Shown here piece by piece: positions 1 through 5,420 of a stretch of 6,825 bases of DNA. The stretch's first letter is position 1. The number at the start of each line of letters is the position of its first letter. Made by a program: the position numbers and the translations under genes. Source of the stretch: an uncultured Clostridia bacterium. Its GTDB lineage: Bacteria > Bacillota_A > Clostridia > Christensenellales > CAG-138. The notes beneath the pieces are model-generated. The model saw nothing but the letters and a program-made list of their open reading frames with translations. It had not been told where the DNA came from and ran no database searches. Location of the stretch: assembly GCA_946539625.1 (NCBI GenBank), contig CAMNHT010000073.1, positions 1 through 6,825 on the forward strand. The letters run 5' to 3'.

Positions 1-1127
1 AGGATATCCTGGTCTATTCGATCGACGAGGTGTTCATCGACGTCACGCCGTACCTTTTGCGATACAAAACAAACGCACACGACTTTGCGATGATGCTGAT
101 CCGTGAGGTTTTGGAGGAGACGCGCATCACGGCGACGGCGGGCATCGGCACGAATATGTACCTTGCAAAGATCGCGATGGATATCGTCGCTAAGCGCATG
201 CCCGCGGATAAGGACGGCGTGCGCATCGCGGAGCTGGACGAACGGCGCTATCGCGAAGCGCTGTGGTGCCACAAACCACTGACCGATTTCTGGCGCATCG
301 GCAAGGGCATTGCAAGGAAGCTTGAAACGTACGGCATGCACACAATGGGCGACGTCGCGCGGTGCTCGGTCGGCAAGCCGACGGATTACAGGAATGAGGA
401 CCTTCTGTATCGCCTGTTCGGGATCAACGCGGAGCTCATCATCGACCACGCATGGGGCTGGGAGCCAACCGAGATCAAGGATTGCAGGGATTATACGCCC
501 GAGGGCAAGAGCCTGAGCCAGGGACAGGTGCTGTCGCGTCCCTACACGGCCGCGGAGGGGCGTGTTGTGGTGCAGGAGATGGCGGATCAGGTTTCGCTGG
601 ATCTGGTGCGGAAAGGGCTTTATACGGATCAGATCGTGCTGGATGTAGGCTACGATATCGAAAATCTGACCGACCCGAAGCGCGCCGAGACGTATCGGGG
701 CGAGGTCGTAACGGACTGGTACGGAAGAAAGGTGCCGAAGCCCGTCCACGGCTCGCAGAATCTAGGAAGGCACATGGCGTCGACCGAGCGCATCGTGGAG
801 GCCGTGCGCAATATTTTTGACCGCATTGCGGATGAAACGCTTCTCATGCGGCGGTTTACCGTGGCGGCATGCAATCTCAAAACGGCGGACGAGGTAAAGG
901 AAGCCGAAACAAAACCGGAACAACTCGATCTGTTTACGAATTACGAGGCACAGGACGCCGAAAAAAGAGCGGAGGACGCCGCGCTCGAAAAGGAGACGCG
1001 GCGGCAGAAGGCACTTCTGGATATCCGCGATAAGTACGGCAAGAACGCCGTTGTACGCGGATTGAACCTCCAGGAAGGCGCGACGGCGATCGAACGCAAT
1101 TCGCAGATCGGCGGACACAAGGCGTAG
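1..1127 (+). CDS. Y-family translesion DNA polymerase (UvrX/YqjW/UmuC-like), 5' end missing
   Basis: The reading frame is open from base 3 and starts outside the window, so the GTG at 30 is not the real start. The first visible residues include YSIDE; its Asp and Glu (codons 24-26 and 27-29) are the palm-domain catalytic motif of Y-family polymerases. Next come the GIGTN-YLAKIAMD segment (about 141-182), a helix-hairpin-helix stretch FWRIGKGIARKLETYG (288-335) and the little-finger region. QLDLF at 921-935 fits the beta-clamp binding consensus QL[SD]LF. The C-terminus (NLQEGAT...RN-QIGGHKA) is typical of clostridial members, often misnamed 'DNA methylase'. About 374 residues are visible; family members have roughly 420-500, so only the N-terminal part with the first catalytic Asp is missing. 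The expected role is bypass of DNA lesions at stalled forks. In Bacillus, relatives pair with YolD-like proteins; one is encoded at 2736. Any SOS box would lie upstream of the window. Confidence 0.93.
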   Translation, partial: DILVYSIDEVFIDVTPYLLRYKTNAHDFAMMLIREVLEETRITATAGIGTNMYLAKIAMDIVAKRMPADKDGVRIAELDERRYREALWCHKPLTDFWRIGKGIARKLETYGMHTMGDVARCSVGKPTDYRNEDLLYRLFGINAELIIDHAWGWEPTEIKDCRDYTPEGKSLSQGQVLSRPYTAAEGRVVVQEMADQVSLDLVRKGLYTDQIVLDVGYDIENLTDPKRAETYRGEVVTDWYGRKVPKPVHGSQNLGRHMASTERIVEAVRNIFDRIADETLLMRRFTVAACNLKTADEVKEAETKPEQLDLFTNYEAQDAEKRAEDAALEKETRRQKALLDIRDKYGKNAVVRGLNLQEGATAIERNSQIGGHKA

Positions 1128-1240
1128 CCCCTTCGCTGCTATCTTGAGCATGGTTCGCGCGGGAAGCGTGCGATCTTCTGCCGAAGCGAAGTGAAACAAA
1201 GCGAAGTATCCGCCGAGGGATCTGAAATGTTTGCGAATAC

Positions 1241-1245
1241 GGAGG
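1241..1245 (+). promoter_or_regulatory. Ribosome binding site selecting the GNAT-HD start at 1251
   Basis: GGAGG lies 5 nt before ATG 1251. The two in-frame alternatives, GTG 1191 and ATG 1227, have no comparable Shine-Dalgarno sequence, and the 20 residues they would add do not resemble a GNAT N-terminus. Confidence 0.75.
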
Positions 1246-1250
1246 ATGAT

Positions 1251-2345
1251 ATGACAGATACATTGGAGCTCTATATCCCGAAGCCGGAGGACGGATGGTT
1301 CTATGAAACGATGATGTCCGATCCCGCGACAATGGCGTACAACGCCCCGTGGTTCCCGCCGGACGGCTGCATCCCGGATGCGGCGAAGGAGTGGAAACGA
1401 CTTTGTAAGGATTGGATCGGCGCAGAGCCGGAGCGGTTTTATGCGTATCTGAAAAGAACGTCTGACGGCGGTTTTGTCGGAGACGTATGCTTCCACTTTA
1501 CGCCGGAGTACGGCTGGTGGGATATGGGCGTCGTGATCTTTGCGCCGGAGCGCGGCAAGGATTACGGAACACAGGGACTGCGGCTTCTTGCCGGGCATGC
1601 GTTTTCGCACGGCGTTACGCGGCTGCATAACGAATTTGAAACGACGCGCTCCGCGGCGTACCGGATGCACCGCGCGGTCGGCTTCCGCGAGACCGGACGC
1701 AGGGACGGGATCGTCGAATTTCTGCTGACAAAAGAGGCTTTTCAAAGGTGGGAGCATATGGAACCGAGAGAGTTTCTGGACATTCTGCACGTGGCGGAGC
1801 GGCTCAAAGACACGCCGCGGCACTGTACGACATCGAAGGGACGGCGGGAGAGCGTCGCGGAGCACAGCTGGCGGATTTCGCTGATGGCGATGCTCCTGAA
1901 AAGCGAGTTTCCGGAGCTGGATATCGACAAGGTTACGCGGATGTGTCTCATTCACGACCTCGGCGAGTGCTTCACCGGCGACATTCCGACGTTTTTGAAG
2001 ACAGCGGAGAACGAGCGGACCGAAGAAGAACTGCTGGACGTATGGGTCGGGAGCTTACCCAAGGCGGTTTCCGGCGAAATGGCGGCGCTCTATGCCGAGA
2101 TGAACGCGTTGGAAACGCCGGAAGCGAAGCTCTATAAGTCGCTCGACAAGCTTGAGGCAGTGATTCAGCACAACGAGTCGCCGATCGAAACCTGGGAGCC
2201 GCACGAGTACGAACTGAACAAGACCTACGCGTTCGACATCGTGGCGTTTTCGGACTGGCTCATGCAACTCAGAAAAGAGATTTACAACGAAACGATCGAA
2301 AAGATCGAAGCAAACAAATCATACAAAAAAGGAGAATCCAAATGA
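1251..2345 (+). CDS. GNAT acetyltransferase fused to HD-domain phosphohydrolase
   Basis: A 364-residue protein with two domains. Residues 1 to about 165 form a GNAT N-acetyltransferase. The acetyl-CoA loop is APERGKDYGTQG (98-109), followed by the beta5-alpha4 segment that ends in a conserved YRMHRAVGF (137-145). Residues from about 170 form an HD domain of the HD_3/HDDC2-YfbR type: VAERLKDTPRH (181-191), SVAEHSW with His205, IHDLGE with His235-Asp236, then GDIP, and SLDKLEA with Asp299. All the usual metal ligands are therefore present. Family relatives hydrolyse 5'-deoxynucleoside monophosphates, but the substrate here cannot be read from sequence; the GNAT acceptor is also unknown. The start was chosen by the GGAGG at 1241. 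The frame is open through the junction with no sign of error. Its stop overlaps the ridA start (ATGA), so the two are probably translationally coupled. A second start inside the gene (ATG 1758) could yield the HD domain alone. Confidence 0.9.
   Translation: MTDTLELYIPKPEDGWFYETMMSDPATMAYNAPWFPPDGCIPDAAKEWKRLCKDWIGAEPERFYAYLKRTSDGGFVGDVCFHFTPEYGWWDMGVVIFAPERGKDYGTQGLRLLAGHAFSHGVTRLHNEFETTRSAAYRMHRAVGFRETGRRDGIVEFLLTKEAFQRWEHMEPREFLDILHVAERLKDTPRHCTTSKGRRESVAEHSWRISLMAMLLKSEFPELDIDKVTRMCLIHDLGECFTGDIPTFLKTAENERTEEELLDVWVGSLPKAVSGEMAALYAEMNALETPEAKLYKSLDKLEAVIQHNESPIETWEPHEYELNKTYAFDIVAFSDWLMQLRKEIYNETIEKIEANKSYKKGESK
1744..1760 (+). promoter_or_regulatory. Possible internal ribosome binding site and start for a stand-alone HD domain
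   Basis: AAAGGTGGGAGCATATG lies exactly at the join between the GNAT and HD domains. ATG 1758 is in frame with the fusion (Met170). It would give a 195-residue protein, the usual size of a free-standing HD_3 protein. The AAAGG part is 9 nt and the GGAG part 3 nt from the ATG, so at least one Shine-Dalgarno pairing is possible. Use in the cell is inferred, not shown. Confidence 0.4.
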
Positions 2346-2719
2346 AAATCATTGCAACAAACGAAGCCCCCGCGGCGATCGGACCGTATTCACAGGGCAT
2401 GATCGTGGGAAACCTCGTCTACACCTCGGGACAGATCCCGGTGGACCCGAAAACCGGCGCGATCGCGGGAGAAACGATCGAAGCGCAGGCGGAGCAGTCG
2501 CTTAAGAATGTCAAGGCGGTCCTCGAAGCGGGTGGAGCGACGATGGACAGCATCGTAAAGACGACCTGTTTTATCGCGGATATGGCGGATTTTGCGGCGT
2601 TCAATGCGGTCTATGCAAGCTATATCAAAGGCGCGCCGGCGCGGTCCTGCGTTGCTGTGAAGACACTGCCGAAGAACGTGCTGGTCGAGATCGAAGCGAT
2701 CGCCGAGATCGTAAAGTGA
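2342..2719 (+). CDS. ridA: RidA family (YjgF/YER057c/UK114) reactive enamine/imine deaminase
   Basis: At 125 residues it has the normal length of RidA, and the whole protein fits the family: IGPYSQG (13-19), LVYTSGQIPVDP (25-36), a central KNVKAVLEAGG helix, and the signature ARSCVAV-LPKNVLVEIEAIA (100-121). Arg101 corresponds to the substrate-carboxylate-binding arginine of E. coli RidA (Arg105), and Glu117 to its conserved active-site glutamate. Tyr16 and Gly30 are also kept, which argues for an active RidA rather than an Rid2-7 subfamily protein. RidA is a cytosolic trimer that hydrolyses 2-aminoacrylate and related intermediates released by PLP enzymes, thereby protecting those enzymes. 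GGAG at 2331-2334 is 7 nt from the ATG, and the ATGA overlap with the upstream gene points to translational coupling. No PLP enzyme is visible nearby, so its link to the GNAT-HD protein is unexplained. Confidence 0.95.
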   Translation: MKIIATNEAPAAIGPYSQGMIVGNLVYTSGQIPVDPKTGAIAGETIEAQAEQSLKNVKAVLEAGGATMDSIVKTTCFIADMADFAAFNAVYASYIKGAPARSCVAVKTLPKNVLVEIEAIAEIVK

Positions 2720-2735
2720 CGGGAAGGGACGCGGC

Positions 2736-3167
2736 ATGAGCGACGCAAGGAAGCAGTACGGCGACATCATCGACCGGGAACACCCGGATTCACCGAAGCA
2801 TCCGCGGATGCCCCGGAAGAATCGCGCTGCCCAGTTTGCGCCGTTTGCCGCGCTGACCGGTTACGACGATCTGATCCATGAGGCGGCGCGATATACCGAA
2901 CGGCGAATCGTACTGGACGAGACTAAAAAAGAGGAGCTGAACCGAAAGCTTCACGTGCTTCTTCGCTTAGACCCGCCCGAGGAGGCGATCTTTACCTGCT
3001 TTGTGCAGGACGCGAAAAAGAGCGGCGGCACGTATGAGGACGTGACGGGAAGGATCGTAAACGCCGACTTTCTGTACGGGTACATCACTCTCGATTCGGG
3101 GCGGGTGTTGGACATCGGCGACGTCATTGAGATCGAGAGCGAAGCGTTCCTTACCGAACGTTTCTGA
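2736..3167 (+). CDS. YolD-like protein, probable partner of the Y-family polymerase
   Basis: A 143-residue cytosolic protein with no signal peptide or membrane segment. The N-terminal third has the hallmark of clostridial YolD-like proteins: YGDIID near residue 8, HPRMPRKNRAAQFAPFAAL (22-40) and TGYDDLI (41-47). It is followed by a charged helix (RIVLDETKKEELNRKL). The C-terminal half looks like a small beta domain (GRIVNADFLYGYITL, then GDVIEIE near residue 130). In Bacillus, yolD-uvrX and yqjX-yqjW place this family directly beside a Y-family polymerase, and a regulatory or accessory role has been proposed; the molecular function is not established. Here the polymerase ends about 1.6 kb upstream with two other genes between. 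AAGGGA at 2724-2729 serves the ATG with a 6-nt spacer. The gap to ridA is 16 nt, so co-transcription is likely. Confidence 0.82.
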   Translation: MSDARKQYGDIIDREHPDSPKHPRMPRKNRAAQFAPFAALTGYDDLIHEAARYTERRIVLDETKKEELNRKLHVLLRLDPPEEAIFTCFVQDAKKSGGTYEDVTGRIVNADFLYGYITLDSGRVLDIGDVIEIESEAFLTERF

Positions 3168-3235
3168 CCTCGAAACGCACTTGTGCGCATGTGTGAAGAC
3201 GGTTTTAACTTTCCGTAAACATCGCCTTGAACCGG

Positions 3236-3264
3236 TTGACCTTGCTCCTGCTTCGGAGTAAAAT
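3236..3264 (+). promoter_or_regulatory. Sigma-A promoter for the small cistron
   Basis: TTGACC (3236-3241) and TAAAAT (3259-3264) are separated by exactly 17 nt. Each differs from consensus at one position. The predicted start point is near 3271. The spacer contains a weak CTCC...GGAG inverted repeat (3245-3258). Confidence 0.8.
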
Positions 3265-3265
3265 A

Positions 3266-3281
3266 CTCTTGAAAACAAGAG
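3266..3281 (+). repeat. Inverted repeat across the predicted transcription start
   Basis: CTCTTG-AAAA-CAAGAG is a perfect 6-bp inverted repeat with a 4-nt centre. It begins one base after the -10 element. The position suits a repressor operator; if the transcript starts a few bases earlier than predicted, it could also form a 5' hairpin. Confidence 0.55.
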
Positions 3282-3296
3282 CGGGAGGACGATGAG

Positions 3297-3395
3297 ATGG
3301 AAGAAAAGAAGACGACTCCGATTCTCACGGATAATACCGAGATAGAGGATAAGGAAGTTCCGTTTGAAGATCTGATCTCCGAACTGCGCTATTGA
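3297..3395 (+). CDS. Small acidic protein, 32 residues, function unknown
   Basis: This short ORF is supported by its surroundings rather than by homology. It lies between a sigma-A promoter and an intrinsic terminator, and GGGAGG (3283-3288) is 8 nt before its ATG. The peptide starts MEEKKTTPILTD and ends FEDLISELRY. It has ten acidic and four basic residues (net about -6), no Cys, no Gly, and no signal peptide or membrane segment; the last ten residues could form an amphipathic helix. I do not recognise a family. An attenuator leader peptide is unlikely, because there is no run of a single amino acid and the stop lies before the terminator stem. It could be a microprotein, or the coding part of a roughly 160-nt dual-function RNA. 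An overlapping ATG at 3292 reads only 17 basic codons and is a poorer candidate. Confidence 0.6.
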   Translation: MEEKKTTPILTDNTEIEDKEVPFEDLISELRY

Positions 3396-3405
3396 TGCAT
3401 CAAAG

Positions 3406-3432
3406 AAAAAGGTGCCGTTCGGCATCTTTTTT
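3406..3432 (+). terminator. Intrinsic terminator after the small ORF
   Basis: The core stem is GGTGCC-GTTC-GGCATC (3411-3426, one G-T pair), preceded by A5 (3406-3410) and followed by T6 (3427-3432), so A-U pairs lengthen it. It begins 10 nt after the stop codon at 3393-3395. It separates the small cistron from the lipoprotein gene. Confidence 0.85.
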
Positions 3433-3489
3433 CATATCTGCAAACAACAAAATCCCGCAAGGGAAATATGAAGAAGCGAGAACAATTCA

Positions 3490-4203
3490 ATGGATAAACG
3501 CAAAAGGATCCTTTCATGTATCGCCGCCGCGGCAGCGGCGCTGATGCTGATTGCCTGTACGGCGGGCGGTACGGAAGCGCATATGACGGAAACGCAGGCA
3601 ACGGAAGCCCCGTATGAAACGGCAGAATCGCCGTCCGGCGCGGTCGGACAGTCAGAAAACCGCCTTGCGGACGGGACGCATCGGGTTGCGATTTACAGCA
3701 ATCTTGTCACTGACGACAGCGGACGCACGTGGGCAACGCTCGGCGAATTGAAATACGAGGAGATTCCGGACAGCGAGATTACGAAGATACGGGTCAGCGA
3801 CAGCGTTACGCTGCATGATTACAGTTTTGTGGTTCGCACCGTTGAGCTCAGGGAGGAGAACGGCGAGCGGGAGATCCTGTTTAATGACGGAACGGAGTGC
3901 TGCGTATATGTGCCGGAGGCGAACGTATGGCGGTTTATCTCCTCGAGCGGGGAGCCGTATACATACGAGGATGGGCAATGCGTTATGCCGATCGCCTTTG
4001 ACGCGACCTATACCGACGAACTCACGCCGTTTGCCGAAGGACGCAATGTGTACGGCATGCCGGATGACGGCGATCCCACGATCGGCATGATTGATGAGCT
4101 TGGGGATTATTTCCGCCACTATCCCGGGATGGAATTCGAGTATGCGACCGTCACCGTTCGGGACGGCGAGATCGCGGACGTATTGATCGAGTATCACCCG
4201 TAA
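3490..4203 (+). CDS. Lipoprotein of unknown function
   Basis: A 237-residue protein with a clear type II signal peptide: basic start MDKRKR, a hydrophobic Ala-rich core (9-20), and a lipobox LIAC with the lipidated Cys at 23. The mature part should be anchored to the outer face of the cytoplasmic membrane. Residues 24 to about 58 are a Thr/Glu/Ala/Ser-rich tether. The rest is an acidic domain, probably beta-rich, with ATLGELKYEEIPDSEITKIR near 78-97 and an adjacent Cys pair near residue 138. It ends in DGEIADVLIEYHP. I do not recognise the fold or family. The Shine-Dalgarno sequence is weak (AAGAAGCGAG at 3471-3480), and a nine-codon ORF overlaps the start. No promoter was found after the terminator at 3406-3432, so transcription may rely on read-through from 3236. 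The macro-HTH gene follows after 16 nt, most likely in the same operon. Confidence 0.8.
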   Translation: MDKRKRILSCIAAAAAALMLIACTAGGTEAHMTETQATEAPYETAESPSGAVGQSENRLADGTHRVAIYSNLVTDDSGRTWATLGELKYEEIPDSEITKIRVSDSVTLHDYSFVVRTVELREENGEREILFNDGTECCVYVPEANVWRFISSSGEPYTYEDGQCVMPIAFDATYTDELTPFAEGRNVYGMPDDGDPTIGMIDELGDYFRHYPGMEFEYATVTVRDGEIADVLIEYHP

Positions 4204-4219
4204 CACAGCAGGAGGAACC

Positions 4220-5341
4220 ATGCCGTTTGAGATCATTCGGGACGATATCACGCGCGTAGCTGCGGACGCGATCGTCAACACTGCAAATCCGGAGCCGGTG
4301 ATCGGCGCGGGAACCGACAGCGCGATTCATCGCGCCGCCGGAGCCGGGCTTCTTGCCGCGCGCAGGGAGATCGGAAGGATTCCGGTCGGCAGCGCCGTGG
4401 AAACGCCCGCATTCGATCTTCCCGCAAAATATGTTCTGCATACCGTTTCGCCTGCATGGAAGGACGGCATGCACGGTGAGGAAGTACGGCTTCGGCAATC
4501 GTACGACGCGGCTCTTGCGCTTGCGAATCGGCTCGGCTGCAATTCCGTGGCGTTTCCGCTTCTGTCATCCGGAAGCTACGGATTTCCGAAGGATCGCGCG
4601 CTGTCTGTGGCGATCCGCGCGTTTTCGGAGTTCTTGCTGACCCATGAGCTTCGAATCATTCTTGTCGTGTTCGGTCAGGATTCTTATGCGCTTGTACACG
4701 GGCTGTTCGGAGACCTTCGGGCATACATCGACGATCGTTACGTCAGCATAGCGGAAAGGACCGAATACGCGCAGAATTCGGAGAAAAGCGATCGCCCTTG
4801 CATCCCGAACCGCCCTCAGTTTCGTGCGGAAGCGCGATATGAACCAAAAGCACCCTGCCCGCCGATGGGAGGGAACAAACACGGCAAGGCGTCTTTTTTT
4901 ACCGATCTCACTGCGACAACGGCGGAGGATGCGGCGACGTTTGACGGCGTGCCCGCCGCAGGAAGTTTGTCGTCGATCTTCGATCACGTGGAAAGCACGT
5001 TTTCGGAGCACCTTCTGGATCTTCTCAATGAGTGCGGTGAGAAGGATTCGGACGTATACCGCCGCGCGGAGATCAGTCGACAGCTGTTTCATAAGATCAT
5101 CAGCAACAAACACTATCAGCCGACCAAAAGCACGGCGATCCAGCTTGCTTTAGGACTTCACCTGAACCTTGCGGAAACGCAGAAGCTGCTTGAAAAGGCG
5201 GGCTATGCGCTGACAAGGAGCAGCAAAACGGACCTTGTCGTGCAATATTTTATCGAGCATGGCGAGTATAGCATTGTCGTCATCAACACCGCGCTGTTCG
5301 ACTGCGGGCTGCCGCTTTTGAAAACCGGCAGCGCAAGCTGA
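4220..5341 (+). CDS. MacroD-type macro domain fused to a C-terminal XRE-like helix-turn-helix
   Basis: A 373-residue cytosolic protein. Residues 1 to about 172 are a macro domain that binds ADP-ribose: ADAIVNTANP (15-24), GAGTDSAIHRAAG (29-41) and the phosphate loop PLLSSGSYGFP (113-123). The spacing from Asn23 to Asp33 and His37 matches MacroD-type hydrolases, whose Asp and His matter for removing ADP-ribose from proteins or cleaving O-acetyl-ADP-ribose; activity is thus plausible but not proven. Residues 175-250 form a disordered-looking linker. Residues 255-368 resemble an XRE-like helix-turn-helix domain known from clostridial proteins (FSEHLLDLLNE, SRQLFHKIISNKHYQPTKS, AIQLALGLHLNL, TQKLLEKAGYAL, VVQYFIEHGEY). 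AGGAGG is 4 nt before the ATG. The 'RNase III inhibitor' name often given to bacterial macro proteins is not supported here. What the helix-turn-helix binds is unknown. The gene follows the lipoprotein gene closely and precedes the VWA gene. Confidence 0.87.
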   Translation: MPFEIIRDDITRVAADAIVNTANPEPVIGAGTDSAIHRAAGAGLLAARREIGRIPVGSAVETPAFDLPAKYVLHTVSPAWKDGMHGEEVRLRQSYDAALALANRLGCNSVAFPLLSSGSYGFPKDRALSVAIRAFSEFLLTHELRIILVVFGQDSYALVHGLFGDLRAYIDDRYVSIAERTEYAQNSEKSDRPCIPNRPQFRAEARYEPKAPCPPMGGNKHGKASFFTDLTATTAEDAATFDGVPAAGSLSSIFDHVESTFSEHLLDLLNECGEKDSDVYRRAEISRQLFHKIISNKHYQPTKSTAIQLALGLHLNLAETQKLLEKAGYALTRSSKTDLVVQYFIEHGEYSIVVINTALFDCGLPLLKTGSAS

Positions 5342-5344
5342 AAA

Positions 5345-5363
5345 TGTCAACCGGGAATTGACA
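5345..5363 (+). repeat. Inverted repeat overlapping the VWA gene -35 element
   Basis: TGTCAA (5345-5350) and TTGACA (5358-5363) are perfect inverted copies 7 nt apart. They start just after the macro gene stop, and the right copy is the -35 hexamer. The layout suits an operator. Confidence 0.45.
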
Positions 5364-5389
5364 AAAACCTCCTTTCGTTTTGGTATCAT
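5358..5389 (+). promoter_or_regulatory. Probable promoter of the VWA gene
   Basis: TTGACA (5358-5363) is a perfect -35 hexamer, but the best -10, TATCAT (5384-5389), is 20 nt away, longer than the normal 16-18. The -10 is extended: TG at 5381-5382 is one base before it, which can compensate for a poorly placed -35. The predicted start is near 5396, about 25 nt before the ATG. Confidence 0.6.
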
Positions 5390-5420
5390 CGGATCATCAA
5401 AACAAAGGAGGTTCTTTTTT
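5366..5420 (+). terminator. Intrinsic terminator of the macro gene that overlaps the VWA ribosome binding site
   Basis: AACCTCCTTT (5366-5375) pairs perfectly with AAAGGAGGTT (5404-5413). After a bulged C5376, GTTTT (5377-5381) pairs with AAAAC (5399-5403), and GGT (5382-5384) with ATC (5396-5398, one G-T pair). The result is about 18 bp with an 11-nt loop, followed by C and T6 (5415-5420). The right arm is the AAAGGAGG Shine-Dalgarno sequence of the VWA gene (9 nt from its ATG), and the -10 element lies mostly in the loop. Confidence 0.65.

Noticed and set aside
1155..1173. Hairpin TCGCGC/GTGCGA as a polymerase terminator
   Set aside because: The stem is only 6 bp with a G-T pair and a 7-nt loop, and the following bases (TCTTCTGCC) are not a T tract.
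1191..1250. Upstream starts (GTG 1191, ATG 1227) for the GNAT-HD protein
   Set aside because: No Shine-Dalgarno sequence is placed for them, whereas GGAGG is well placed for ATG 1251; the extra residues do not look like the family.
762..1955. A 397-codon open frame on the minus strand
   Set aside because: It lies antisense to two well-recognised genes (polymerase and GNAT-HD), its translation is Arg/Leu/His-rich without any family resemblance, and GC-rich codon usage commonly opens such shadow frames.
3176..3187. CGCACTTGTGCG palindrome as a terminator after the YolD-like gene
   Set aside because: The stem is 4-5 bp and no T run follows. It also does not match the Bacillus-type LexA box (CGAAC-N4-GTTCG).
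4565..5113. Minus-strand open frame opposite the macro-HTH gene
   Set aside because: It is a shadow of a gene with clear domain motifs; the translation is rich in Arg and Val with no recognisable domain.
5358..5420. TTG 5358 as the VWA protein start
   Set aside because: This TTG is the -35 hexamer TTGACA, and the added 21 residues come from the promoter and hairpin; ATG 5421 has a near-perfect Shine-Dalgarno.
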